Shown: positions 25,965-32,856, counted from the stretch's first letter. The stretch is DNA of 64,000 bases from Rhodanobacter soli (GCF_040548735.1 NZ_JBEPSD010000002.1:1-64000), one strand, 5' to 3'. The notes: generated by a model not told the origin, from the sequence alone. A program made the numbers and translations.

Positions 25965-26861
25965 ATGAACGATGAATCCGATTCCGCCACAGTCGGACCG
26001 CCGTCGCCGGCCCTCGCGGCCGGCGAACGCGTGCCGCCCTCGTTGTACTTCGTGGTCAGCGCGATCTTCCATTACCTGGGGCCCGCATTCGCGGTGCTGC
26101 TGTTCGCCCACGTCGCGCCGACCGGCGTGGCCTGGTTGCGCATCGCCAGCGCGGCGCTGATCTTCGCGCTGTGGCGACGGCCCTGGCGCTATTTCGCGCA
26201 GCAGAACGCCGCGGTGCGCTGGAACATCGTGGCGCTGGGCGCGGTGCTGGGCGGCATGAACGTCTGCTTCTACCTGGCGATCGACCGGCTGCCGCTGGCC
26301 ACGGTGGGCGCGATCGAGTTCCTCGGCCCGATCGCACTGGCCTGGGCCGGCCTGCACAGCCGCCGCAACGGGGTGGCGCTCGCGGTGGCGGCGGCCGGCG
26401 TCGCCATGCTGACCCATGTGCGTTTCGCCGGTACGGCAGCGGGCTTCGCCTTCGCGTTCGCGAACTGCGCGCTGTTCATGCTGTACATCGTGCTCGGCCA
26501 TCGCATCGCCAGGGACGGCGGCGGCAACGGCATCGACCGGCTGGCCGCGGCGATGCTGGTGGCGCTGCTGGTCGTGATGCCGCTGGGCTGGCGCGAGGCG
26601 GCGGTGGCCTTCAGCCATCCCGGCCTGCTGGCCGCCGGCATCGGCGTGGGCGTGTCGTCGTCGGTGATCCCGTACGTGTGCGACCAGCTGGCGATGGCGC
26701 GGCTGCCGCGCGCCACGTTCGCGCTGATGCTGGCACTGCTGCCGGCCACTGCCTGCGTGATCGGCATCGTGGTGCTGCACCAGTGGCCGGGACCGGCCGA
26801 GCTGACCGGCATCGCCCTCGTCATCGCGGGCATCAACCTGCACCGGGTGGCGCCGCGCTGA
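25965..26861 (+). CDS. EamA (DMT) family transporter, RhtA-like
   Basis: A 298-aa inner-membrane protein with about ten transmembrane segments in two EamA repeats, as in threonine/homoserine exporter RhtA. Recognisable are SAIFHYLGPAFAVLLFAHVAPTGVAW near the start, YLAIDRLPLATVGAIEFLGPI and, at the end, YVCDQLAMARLPRATFALMLALLPATA. I chose the ATG at 25965 (MNDESDSATVG); an ATG 12 codons earlier is possible. The divergent Lrp gene suggests regulated export of an amino acid. The substrate is not visible in sequence. Confidence 0.88.
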   Translation: MNDESDSATVGPPSPALAAGERVPPSLYFVVSAIFHYLGPAFAVLLFAHVAPTGVAWLRIASAALIFALWRRPWRYFAQQNAAVRWNIVALGAVLGGMNVCFYLAIDRLPLATVGAIEFLGPIALAWAGLHSRRNGVALAVAAAGVAMLTHVRFAGTAAGFAFAFANCALFMLYIVLGHRIARDGGGNGIDRLAAAMLVALLVVMPLGWREAAVAFSHPGLLAAGIGVGVSSSVIPYVCDQLAMARLPRATFALMLALLPATACVIGIVVLHQWPGPAELTGIALVIAGINLHRVAPR

Positions 26862-26898
26862 ATCTGCATCGACATCCGAACCCTGAAGGAGAACCGCT

Positions 26899-27882
26899 AT
26901 GGACTACATCAATCTCGGCAAATCCGGCCTCAAGGTCTCGCGCATCTGCCTGGGCTGCATGAGCTACGAAGTGACGCCGGCCGAGCGGCCGTGGCATCTG
27001 GACGAGGAACACGCGCGCCCATTCATCCGCCGCGCGCTGGAGCTTGGCATCAACTACTTCGATACCGCGAACATGTATTCAAGCGGCGACAGCGAGCTGG
27101 TGCTGGGGCGCGCGCTGCGCGATTTCGCGCGGCGCGAGGAGGTGGTGATCGCCACCAAGGTGTTCTATCCGATGCGTGGCGACGCGAATGGCGGTGGCCT
27201 GTCGCGCAAGGCGATCATGACCGAGATCGACGCCAGCCTGCGCCGCCTCGGCACCGACCACGTCGACCTTTACCAGATCCACCGCTGGGACGCGGCCACG
27301 CCGATCGAGGAAACGCTGGAGGCGCTGCACGACGTGGTGAAGGCGGGCAAGGCGCGCTACCTGGGCGCCTCGTCGATGTCGGCGTGGCAGTTCGCCAAGG
27401 CGCTGTACACCGCCGACCTGCACGGCTGGACGCGCTTCGTGGCGATGCAGCCGCACTACAACCTGCTGTACCGCGAGGAGGAACGCGAGATGCTGGCGCT
27501 GTGCGCGGACCAGGGTATCGGCGTGGTGCCGTGGAGTCCGCTGGCGCGCGGTCGGCTGGCGCGGGCGTGGGAGGATGAACCCAGCACCGTGCGCGGCGGC
27601 TCCGATCCGTGGGGCGATAGCGTGTACGCCGCAAGCAAGGCGGCCGACAAGGCCGTGGTGGATCGCGTCGGCGAGGTCGCCGCGCGGCTCGGCGTGCCGC
27701 GCGCGCAGGTGGCGCTGGCGTGGCTGCTGCAGCAGCCGGTGGTCACCGCGCCGATCGTGGGCGCGACCCGGCCGCATCATCTGGAAGAGGCGGTGGCGGC
27801 GTTGTCGGTCAGCTTGCCGCCGGCGGAAATCGCCGCGCTCGAGGCGCCGTATGCACCGCACGCCGTCGCCGGCATCGACTGA
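26899..27882 (+). CDS. Aldo/keto reductase
   Basis: A 327-aa NADPH-dependent aldo/keto reductase of the AKR11/YajO-like group. The tetrad is visible: Asp and Tyr in YFDTANMYSSGDSE, Lys in VIATKVFYP and His in VDLYQIHRWD. The C-terminal cofactor-binding region reads APIVGATRPHHLEEAV. A GGAG site lies 8 bases before the ATG, and the gene follows the EamA gene by 37 bp, so it may be co-transcribed. Physiological substrate unknown. It ends at the base before the convergent TraB-family gene's stop. Confidence 0.93.
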   Translation: MDYINLGKSGLKVSRICLGCMSYEVTPAERPWHLDEEHARPFIRRALELGINYFDTANMYSSGDSELVLGRALRDFARREEVVIATKVFYPMRGDANGGGLSRKAIMTEIDASLRRLGTDHVDLYQIHRWDAATPIEETLEALHDVVKAGKARYLGASSMSAWQFAKALYTADLHGWTRFVAMQPHYNLLYREEEREMLALCADQGIGVVPWSPLARGRLARAWEDEPSTVRGGSDPWGDSVYAASKAADKAVVDRVGEVAARLGVPRAQVALAWLLQQPVVTAPIVGATRPHHLEEAVAALSVSLPPAEIAALEAPYAPHAVAGID

Positions 27883-28758
27883 TCAGGGCAGGCGTTCGAC
27901 CGGTACGCCCAGCAGTTCCAGTCGCGCCTGCACGCTGTCCGGCCCGGCCAGGTGAGCGGCGCCCACGGCGATGAAGACGGTGCCGGGCTGCTGCAGCATC
28001 GCGGCGATCTTGGTCGCCCACACCTGGTTGCGCTGCACCAGCAGCAGTTGGTAGAGCTTCGGTTCGCGCAGGCGCATGTCGTCGTTGCCGATGCGGGCGA
28101 TGGTGTCCACGTCGCCGGCCTTCCAGGCGTCGATCAGTTCGGTGAGCTGGAACGCGCCCTTGTCCGCGTCGCGCATGGTCGAGCGCAGCAGGGCCAGTTC
28201 GATCGCGCGCGGCATGTCGGCGAGAAAGCGGATCTGCTGTTCGGCGGTTTCCAGTCCAAGCACCTGCTTGCCGGCGCCGGCCATCTGCGCTTTCAGCTGC
28301 TTGTCCACGCCATGCTCCGGGTCGAGCCCGGCTTTCAGCAGCGGCGTCACCGCCAGGGTCAGCGCGGCCAGCCACGGGCGCATCACGTTCAGCGTCTGCA
28401 TGCCGCCGGGCACGCCGACCTTGTTCGCCAGCAGACTCAGCCGGTGCGCCTCCGACTGGCTGAGCTGGCTGGACAGCGGGTGCGTCGCATCCATCCCGTA
28501 GCGCAGCACCAGCGCCGCCATGTTCGCCGGGTCGTCGTCGGTCAGCTCGATGTACAACGTCTGGCTGTCCGCCATCGCCCGGTCCAGCGTCGGGTCATGC
28601 CAGCTGGCGTCGCTCGGCATCAGGTGCACCGTGCCGAACAGGTAGATCGTGGTGTCGGCATCCTTCACCACCCACAAGGCGGGTTTCGCCAGCGCCGGGG
28701 CGCAGGCGAGCAGCAGGGCGAGGCAGGCGAGCAGGCGCAGCGCGATGGATGGCTTCAT
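27883..28758 (-). CDS. TraB/GumN family secreted protein
   Basis: A 291-aa protein with signal peptide MKPSIALRLLACLALLLACA(PALA). The mature part has TraB/GumN motifs: KPALWVVKDADTTIYLFGTVHLMP near the start, GLETAEQQIRFLADMP in the middle and the terminal FIAVGAAHLAGPDSVQARLELLG. GumN lies by the xanthan cluster in Xanthomonas; TraB-clan members are suspected metallopeptidases with conserved GxxH and Glu residues, but activity is unproven. The start at 28758 is chosen for the signal peptide; upstream in-frame sequence to 28839 is unconserved. Confidence 0.87.
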   Translation of the reverse strand: MKPSIALRLLACLALLLACAPALAKPALWVVKDADTTIYLFGTVHLMPSDASWHDPTLDRAMADSQTLYIELTDDDPANMAALVLRYGMDATHPLSSQLSQSEAHRLSLLANKVGVPGGMQTLNVMRPWLAALTLAVTPLLKAGLDPEHGVDKQLKAQMAGAGKQVLGLETAEQQIRFLADMPRAIELALLRSTMRDADKGAFQLTELIDAWKAGDVDTIARIGNDDMRLREPKLYQLLLVQRNQVWATKIAAMLQQPGTVFIAVGAAHLAGPDSVQARLELLGVPVERLP

Positions 28759-28811
28759 GTCGGAAGTGTCGCGGCAGGCCGCGGCCAGTTCAATCCCGAT
28801 TCGGCGGGGCA

Positions 28812-29219
28812 CTACAGACCAAGCAGCTTCCAGGCCCAATAGATGCCGATGGCCATCTGCACGGCAAAGGCAGCAAAGCGGGCATTCACGGCGATCACGC
28901 TGGTCGAAGCCAGGTGGATGCCGGACTGGACGATTCGCGCGCCCAGCAGCCAGGGGGCCAGTGCATCCGTGACTCCGGTCCGGTCCGTGACCAGCGCGAT
29001 CAACAACAGGCCGCCGAAGACGGGCAGGCTTTCGATGCAGTTCGCATGTGCCCGGGCGAGCCGCTGCATGAGCGGCGAAAGGCCCGCGTTGTCGGGCGCG
29101 AACCCGTTCGAGCGAACGCGACCGGTAACGACAAGGTAACTGCGCAACACCTCCATCACGACCAGCAGAAGCAGCGTCCAGGCAATGAACAGCGTGAGTA
29201 TCAGAGCTGAGGTGGTCAT
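28812..29219 (-). CDS. MAPEG family membrane protein
   Basis: A 135-aa protein with four hydrophobic segments, beginning MTTSALILTLFIAWTLLLLVVME, then a polar loop RVRSNGFAPDNAGLSPLMQRLARAHANCIESLPVF typical of MAPEG proteins (glutathione/eicosanoid metabolism in eukaryotes; bacterial roles mostly unknown). The loop Arg-Ala-His-x-Asn and Glu are conserved membrane-face residues. The start at 29219 has no strong ribosome-binding site, but an earlier ATG (29270) gives an unlikely leader. It lies just beyond the cassette region. Confidence 0.82.
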   Translation of the reverse strand: MTTSALILTLFIAWTLLLLVVMEVLRSYLVVTGRVRSNGFAPDNAGLSPLMQRLARAHANCIESLPVFGGLLLIALVTDRTGVTDALAPWLLGARIVQSGIHLASTSVIAVNARFAAFAVQMAIGIYWAWKLLGL

Positions 29220-29270
29220 GGTGCCGCCTGCGATTCGCGTGGAGTGGAGGGGAGAGGCGTTAGCCGCCAA

Positions 29271-29690
29271 CTACGTCGGAGTCTCGTTGGTCAGGGCATA
29301 AGCGCTGGCGCGCGTCAGATCGAGCGGTCGCACCTCGCAGACGAGGCCGTAGGCCAGACACGGGTTCTCCGCCGCGATGCGCGCTGCTTCCTCCAGACTG
29401 TTCGCGCGGATGAACCAGTAACCACCGACCACTTCCTTCGCTTCCGCAAACGGACCGTCCGTGGTCGCCTGTAGCGACACCACCTTGCCCTCGCGCCCCA
29501 GTCGCTGCCCGGGGCCGATCCGGCCTTCGGCTACCAGTCGGTCGTACCACGCGTAGAACTGGTCGATCGCAGCCTGGATATCTTCACGCGAGGCGTCCTT
29601 GTCCCATTGGCCGCGGGAGAGGAGGAGGTAGTCGGAAGATGGGTTTTCCTGGTTCATGGTTGCATCCGTTGGTGTTGCGTGGGTTCCCAT
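29271..29690 (-). CDS. YciI family (YCII/DGPF domain) protein
   Basis: A 139-aa protein of the YCII-related/DGPF family: YLLLSRGQWDKD, then VVSLQATTDGPFAEAKEVVGGYWFIRANSLEEAARIA with the DGPF-type signature, ending VCEVRPLD. Relatives are small dimeric ferredoxin-like proteins of unclear catalytic role, often next to ECF sigma factors; none is present here. The ATG at 29690 has TGGAGA 6-11 bases upstream and is preferred; MNQENPS at 29657 is the alternative. The start lies 13 bases after attC 29704-29762 and reads in the cassette direction, so it may be the last cassette gene or the first flanking gene. Confidence 0.82.
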   Translation of the reverse strand: MGTHATPTDATMNQENPSSDYLLLSRGQWDKDASREDIQAAIDQFYAWYDRLVAEGRIGPGQRLGREGKVVSLQATTDGPFAEAKEVVGGYWFIRANSLEEAARIAAENPCLAYGLVCEVRPLDLTRASAYALTNETPT

Positions 29691-29703
29691 GACGTCTCCA
29701 GTT

Positions 29704-29762
29704 GTACAACACCTGCATCAAGCCTCCCGCGTCAGCGGGTCGGCTTGATTGAATGGTCAGGG
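29704..29762 (-). repeat. attC recombination site 1
   Basis: On the minus strand it reads CCCTGAC at the left core and GTTGTAC at the right core. Inner arms CAATCAAGCC and GGCTTGAT enclose a second stem, CCCGC/GCGGG, with a short loop and an extrahelical base, the standard attC fold. The TGA stop of the DUF4304-like gene lies inside the left core. Confidence 0.88.
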
Positions 29763-30218
29763 CCCACTGACCTTGTGCCATGGAAGCCCACATTGAATGA
29801 TCTTGTTCACGACCACCGGCATGACCAGTCCCATCTGTGTTGCATCGTCAGAGCAGGACCACCATTTGTCCCCGGGGCCAAATAGGAACCCGATATACGG
29901 AAGCTTGGCAAGGGCGGGGAACCTGGTTGGGATGAGGGGGCCAAGCCGTGTGCGGCGAGCAGGGGCGCAATCGTGCTCCTTGGCTTGGTCAGCACTGATG
30001 CCAGGGCTATCGCCGTCAGCGTAAACACCAAGGTTTACAGTGAACTTGCCTGACATCGAACGCTGGCCGAGTTGGAAGTTGACCAGCTCAGACACGCTCC
30101 GGTCCTGGGATAGACGCCGAAATGTGCGGCTCCCGTCAAACTTGAACCCATGCGCGGATAAAGCAGGAACTGCAATCTCGCGGAGCGCTCGATCAAATGC
30201 GTCAAATCTCGTGGACAT
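29757..30218 (-). CDS. DUF4304-like cassette protein
   Basis: A 153-aa cytoplasmic protein, MSTRFDAFDRALREIAVPAL, with FDGSRTFRRLSQDRSVSELVNFQLGQRS and FTVNLGVYAD, which matches the general DUF4304 pattern (uncharacterised small proteins common in cassettes and near polymorphic-toxin genes). The C-terminal part has the Trp/Cys cluster GDKWWSCSDDATQMG. The start at 30218 follows a decayed attC by 8 bases; three extra in-frame codon groups upstream to 30245 lie inside that site. The stop is embedded in attC 1, as expected of a cassette gene. Function unknown. Confidence 0.7.
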   Translation of the reverse strand: MSTRFDAFDRALREIAVPALSAHGFKFDGSRTFRRLSQDRSVSELVNFQLGQRSMSGKFTVNLGVYADGDSPGISADQAKEHDCAPARRTRLGPLIPTRFPALAKLPYIGFLFGPGDKWWSCSDDATQMGLVMPVVVNKIIQCGLPWHKVSGP

Positions 30219-30226
30219 GCGGGTGG

Positions 30227-30280
30227 GCCCTGATGTTGGAATCAAGCGGTGGCGCTGCTCGCTCGAGCAAATGGTCAGCC
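30227..30280 (-). repeat. Decayed attC site
   Basis: The minus strand reads GGCTGACCATTTGCTCGA ... CCGCTTGATTCCAACATC, position by position similar to the intact site at 31049-31105 (GGCTAACCACTCGTTCAA ... CCGCTTAACTCAAACGTT). The right core is ATCAGGG instead of GTTAGGC, so the GTT needed for integrase cleavage is lost. It probably no longer recombines. Confidence 0.6.
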
Positions 30281-30289
30281 CTGCGCGCC

Positions 30290-30463
30290 CGAGTCACATG
30301 CTTCGGAAATCCATGGCGCGCTGGTCCTTCCATCGGCGTACCTGGCATGGCAGTCGAGCTCGGGGGGTATTTGGCAGAGAACGAAGAAGACGTCAGAACA
30401 AGAGTAGTGACGGTTCATGAATACGTGCCGATTAATTTCCTCCGTCCCCTTATTTTTGAACCG
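30290..30463 (-). pseudogene. Possible remnant of a REP-associated tyrosine transposase (RAYT) region
   Basis: Between the unknown cassette gene and the decayed attC, the minus strand begins with AAAAATAAGGGGACGGAGG, a motif I associate with flanks of RAYT genes. About 85 bases later it encodes PRARL in one frame and MPGTPM in the next, resembling the RAYT start (PRRARLAMPGMPMH) after a one-base frameshift. No HUH motif or full ORF remains. The similarity is short, so this is a tentative reading of 170 bp otherwise unexplained. Confidence 0.3.
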
Positions 30464-31021
30464 TTAGGGGCTGACGCCTTTAATTGTTTTGTAGAACTCA
30501 AGGATATCAGCAGCATACCCTGGGCCCGTACTAGTTAGTTGCAACGTAGATAGATATTTCTTGTACCACTCGGAGCCAAAGCGTTCCATCGCTTCGATTT
30601 CCAAAGCGTGTGAGATTCCATCGCCCTGCGTCGCTGTTCGTTCTTGCTCAAATGCGTGTGCTAGTAGCCTGGAATAATTCGAATTCTTCTTCACAACACC
30701 ATCGAGTGTTTGTGTATCGGATATCCCAAGTGCAATAATCTTCTCGACAAGCCATTTACCATCTCCCGAGAAGTGCTTGAGCGTAGCCTTTTGGTCCGAA
30801 GCGATCTGTTGATCCAGACGGAGCGATGTTGGACTTGTCCGCAGGTAGAGAATGACTGAGGAGCTCGTGATGGATCGTCTTGGGATTCGGTAGACGGTTC
30901 GCGATAGCCAACTAGGTGAGGTGCGGTTCCGAAGGCCTACTGCTTCGAGGAATGTATTCCGCGGAACCTCGAATGCAAACAAGAGACCAAGAATCGCTAG
31001 CGCTAGTCCTAAAAATTCCAT
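30464..31021 (-). CDS. Cassette-encoded hypothetical membrane-anchored protein
   Basis: A 185-aa protein that I do not recognise. It begins with one hydrophobic segment (MEFLGLALAILGLLFAFEVP, a signal anchor) followed by a basic region with many Arg/Ser (RIPRRSITSSSVILYLRTSPTS) and a soluble, mostly helical C-terminal domain (KWLVEKIIALGISDTQTLDGVV ... EIEAMERFGSEWYKKYLS). The ATG at 31021 stands 27 bases after attC 31049-31105, and the TAA stop forms part of a CCCTAAC core-like sequence at 30463-30469. GC is visibly lower than in chromosomal neighbours. This layout is that of a cassette gene with its own short leader. Confidence 0.65.
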   Translation of the reverse strand: MEFLGLALAILGLLFAFEVPRNTFLEAVGLRNRTSPSWLSRTVYRIPRRSITSSSVILYLRTSPTSLRLDQQIASDQKATLKHFSGDGKWLVEKIIALGISDTQTLDGVVKKNSNYSRLLAHAFEQERTATQGDGISHALEIEAMERFGSEWYKKYLSTLQLTSTGPGYAADILEFYKTIKGVSP

Positions 31022-31048
31022 GGGAAACCCGTGTGAGCCATTTTCAGC

Positions 31049-31105
31049 GCCTAACGTTTGAGTTAAGCGGCGGCGAAGCCGCCCACCTTGAACGAGTGGT
31101 TAGCC
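31049..31105 (-). repeat. attC recombination site 2
   Basis: 57 bp; minus strand left core GGCTAAC, right core GTTAGGC (a perfect GTTRRRY). Inner arms CGTTCAAGG and CCGCTTAAC flank a GGCGGC-TTC-GCCGCC hairpin. The closest relative in the window is site 4, as expected of a cassette family with related sites. Confidence 0.92.
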
Positions 31106-31110
31106 AACAA

Positions 31111-31332
31111 TTAGCCGATCCGAATGTCCTTGCCTTCGGCCACCATCAGCTCAGCAAACTTGACCCAGGAAAGACGCTTCTTGTTTACCGAATTGCCGGA
31201 GGGAACCCACTCGATGTTGCCCTTGCTGATGAGGGCGGTCCCGAGCTTGCGGCCATCCTTTTTGACGTCGACCGTCACGTCCTTGTGGAGAACGAACTTG
31301 GTGGAAATGTCCATCGTGACTTCATGTGCCAT
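31111..31332 (-). CDS. Small basic conserved cassette protein
   Basis: A 73-aa protein, MAHEVTMDISTKFVLHKDVT, with VDVKKDGRKLGTALISKGNIEWVPSGNSVNKKRLSWVKFAELM. I recognise it as a widespread small conserved hypothetical of unknown function (a short beta-rich basic protein, possibly nucleic-acid binding given its Lys content). A GGGGAGAG site precedes the ATG at 31332. Its stop lies 5 bases before the edge of attC 2 and its start 17 bases after attC 3, so it fills the cassette. The DNA-binding idea is inference from charge only. Confidence 0.75.
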   Translation of the reverse strand: MAHEVTMDISTKFVLHKDVTVDVKKDGRKLGTALISKGNIEWVPSGNSVNKKRLSWVKFAELMVAEGKDIRIG

Positions 31333-31348
31333 GAAACTCTCCCCTGTT

Positions 31349-31408
31349 GGCTAACGCCTGAATTAAGCCGACCCGCGAAGCGGGTTCAGCTTGAATAAAT
31401 TGTTATAC
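31349..31408 (-). repeat. attC recombination site 3
   Basis: 60 bp; minus strand left core GTATAAC, right core GTTAGCC. Arms TTATTCAAGC and GCTTAATTCA flank an ACCCGC-TTC-GCGGGT hairpin with an unpaired base. The TAA stop of the DUF3644 gene is part of the left core. Confidence 0.92.
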
Positions 31409-32458
31409 GCCACCGCGTACTACGGGCTTGCGACCCGTGATCTCGCGGAATGAGTCAGCGCTAGAGAAAGCTTGAACGCATTTGTTAATCCACGCTTGCG
31501 TGTACAAGTAGTCACGATGCGCTTCATCGTAGACACAATACTCTGTACGGCAATGCTCGGGCCGTGGCCCCCCGGAGGGAGGTCTAACTCCAAAGTGGCG
31601 CCAAGCATCAGAATGTGCGTTCTGGCTCACGATGTGCCGGCACTCCTGGTTAATCTTTTGAACCACAAAGCTTGGTTTGTACAAGTCAAGATTTGCGATT
31701 GGAATTTTCTTTTCTTTAATTAGGACGTTCAACTTCTCAAGCCGCTTCAATTCCTCGGGGCTGGCCTCATTAATTTTAATGAACTCCACTGAGGCATCTG
31801 CGGCGCTTTCCCGATTAGCTACTTTTGGCACCAAAAATACGTTGAAAGAATATTTCATGCTGTTCAGCACGGCCGCCGGCAGGTTGCCGCGGAAAGTTTC
31901 GATGTAGTCTTTTACTGATCGAGCGTTGTTCACAGCAAGGGCACGGGCTGCTCGTTTTTTCTCAGGTGGAACTACAGATGAAAACTGCAATGACACTGCG
32001 AGCTGCTCAGCTACGCTGTACTTGGCCCCGAAAATTGAGACGAGCAACTCTTCCAAGTTTAGAAGAGTTGCTTGGCACTCGCCGTACAGTGACGCATCAA
32101 GTTCTGGAAGATGCCGATGCTCAATTTTATTTCTGAGCCCGATAAGGAATTCAAGATTTTTTCGCTCGGGAGGTGTTGCCGCCACGTAGTATTGCTTTAA
32201 GCACTGTGAAAGATCCCAGTGCTTAGGATCACCATCTACTCTCTCGAAACGACCATTTCTCAGCTTGTACCAAGGCTTGATGTTTCGCCTGTAGTAGATT
32301 GCATGGAAGAGAGCTGTCCATGCGATGACGATCATCACCAGAAACTGCGCGGTTCTGAATTTCCGACCGGGACGGTTGTAGGCGTCAACCGCGGCAAGAG
32401 TTGCCAGCTGGCATTTTTCCAGATTGTCTTTTACTGCTTGTGGGAGTCCGCGAGGCAT
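31403..32458 (-). CDS. DUF3644 domain protein with R-x4-H motif (cassette-borne)
   Basis: A 351-aa protein that opens MPRGLPQAVKDNLEKCQLAT and continues with AVDAYNRPGRKFRTAQFLVMIVIAWTALFHAI, DPKHWDLSQCLKQYY and PERKNLEFLIGLRNKIEHRHLPELD, the DUF3644 signature. R109-N-K-I-E-H114 fits the R-x4-6-H active-site motif of HEPN ribonucleases, and the surrounding helices suit that fold. The C-terminal third has basic and His-rich motifs (SQNAHSDAWRHFGVRPP, YDEAHRDYLYTQAWINKC) that may bind nucleic acid. A defence role is an inference. The stop TAA lies in attC 3 and the start 14 bases from attC 4. GC is clearly below that of the chromosome. Confidence 0.82.
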   Translation of the reverse strand: MPRGLPQAVKDNLEKCQLATLAAVDAYNRPGRKFRTAQFLVMIVIAWTALFHAIYYRRNIKPWYKLRNGRFERVDGDPKHWDLSQCLKQYYVAATPPERKNLEFLIGLRNKIEHRHLPELDASLYGECQATLLNLEELLVSIFGAKYSVAEQLAVSLQFSSVVPPEKKRAARALAVNNARSVKDYIETFRGNLPAAVLNSMKYSFNVFLVPKVANRESAADASVEFIKINEASPEELKRLEKLNVLIKEKKIPIANLDLYKPSFVVQKINQECRHIVSQNAHSDAWRHFGVRPPSGGPRPEHCRTEYCVYDEAHRDYLYTQAWINKCVQAFSSADSFREITGRKPVVRGGV

Positions 32459-32471
32459 AGTTTTCTTTGGC

Positions 32472-32528
32472 GTATAACGCTGGAGTTAAGCGGCGGCGCA
32501 GCCGTCCGCCTTGAACGAGTGGTTAGGC
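32472..32528 (-). repeat. attC recombination site 4
   Basis: 57 bp; minus strand left core GCCTAAC, right core GTTATAC. Arms CGTTCAAGGCGG and CCGCTTAACT flank a GGCTGCGCC tip. The stop TAA of the upstream small membrane gene lies in the left core. Confidence 0.92.
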
Positions 32529-32735
32529 TGCATTGGCCGGTGAGCCGCCTGCGCCGCTCTTCTTGATGCGCTTGACGTTGCGCAAGAAAAAATAAACACC
32601 GATGCCGCAGATCAGGATCTTCACGATCAAAGGCACCGTGAAGCCGTTCGCCTGGAAGGACAAGAACGACTCAAGTGCATAGAACAGAGCGACCACAACG
32701 CCTACGATGGAGAAGAGAAGTGCTTTGATGTTCAC
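32523..32735 (-). CDS. Small cassette membrane protein
   Basis: A 70-aa protein from GTG 32735 (MNIKALLFSIVGVVVALFYA) with an AGGGG site 7-11 bases upstream. Two hydrophobic segments (about residues 4-21 and 33-51) flank a short loop LESFLSFQANGFTVP, and the end is basic then low-complexity (RNVKRIKKSGAGGSPANAA). The Ala-rich tail and TAA stop run into attC 4, which shows that the end of the coding sequence was shaped by the recombination site. A longer ORF to 32843 has no start signal. Family unknown. Confidence 0.65.
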   Translation of the reverse strand: MNIKALLFSIVGVVVALFYALESFLSFQANGFTVPLIVKILICGIGVYFFLRNVKRIKKSGAGGSPANAA

Positions 32736-32752
32736 GATGTTTCCCCTGTGCA

Positions 32753-32856
32753 GCCTAACGCTAAGTAGATTGCAAAACGCAGTGTAATCCCTGCAGCCCA
32801 TTCCGTGTCTGCGGAGCTTGTTTTTCAGGCCGGGGCTTTTCAATCAATGGTTTGGC
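32753..32856 (-). repeat. Candidate longer or decayed attC upstream of the array
   Basis: The minus strand ends in a perfect right core GTTAGGC (32759-32753) and begins with GCCAAAC (32856-32850). Inner arms GATTGAAAAGCC and GCGTTTTGCAATC are partly complementary, with a long, poorly folded interior of about 55 bases. A further GTTAGGC heptamer lies 13 bases further out (32869-32875). Either a long attC with variable terminal structure or a decayed site. Confidence 0.4.

Larger units (their letters stand above)
29704..32856 (-). mobile_element. Integron gene-cassette array without adjacent integrase (CALIN)
   Basis: Four well-formed attC sites (29704-29762, 31049-31105, 31349-31408, 32472-32528), one decayed site (30227-30280) and one weaker candidate (32753-32856) are all oriented so that minus-strand genes lie 5' of their site. 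Each intact site shares the outer heptamers (RYYYAAC-like / GTTRRRY-like) and an imperfect central hairpin. The genes between them are small or unknown, lower in GC than the flanks, and several end inside the following attC. I find no tyrosine recombinase gene with integron features on either side (the flanks are an alpha/beta hydrolase and YciI/MAPEG genes), so this is a cluster of attC sites lacking an integrase. An integrase elsewhere in the genome is possible. Confidence 0.85.

Noticed and set aside
29259-29265. GTTAGCC heptamer after the YciI gene as a fifth attC
   Set aside because: No partner core or hairpin at attC spacing; kept only as a possible remnant.
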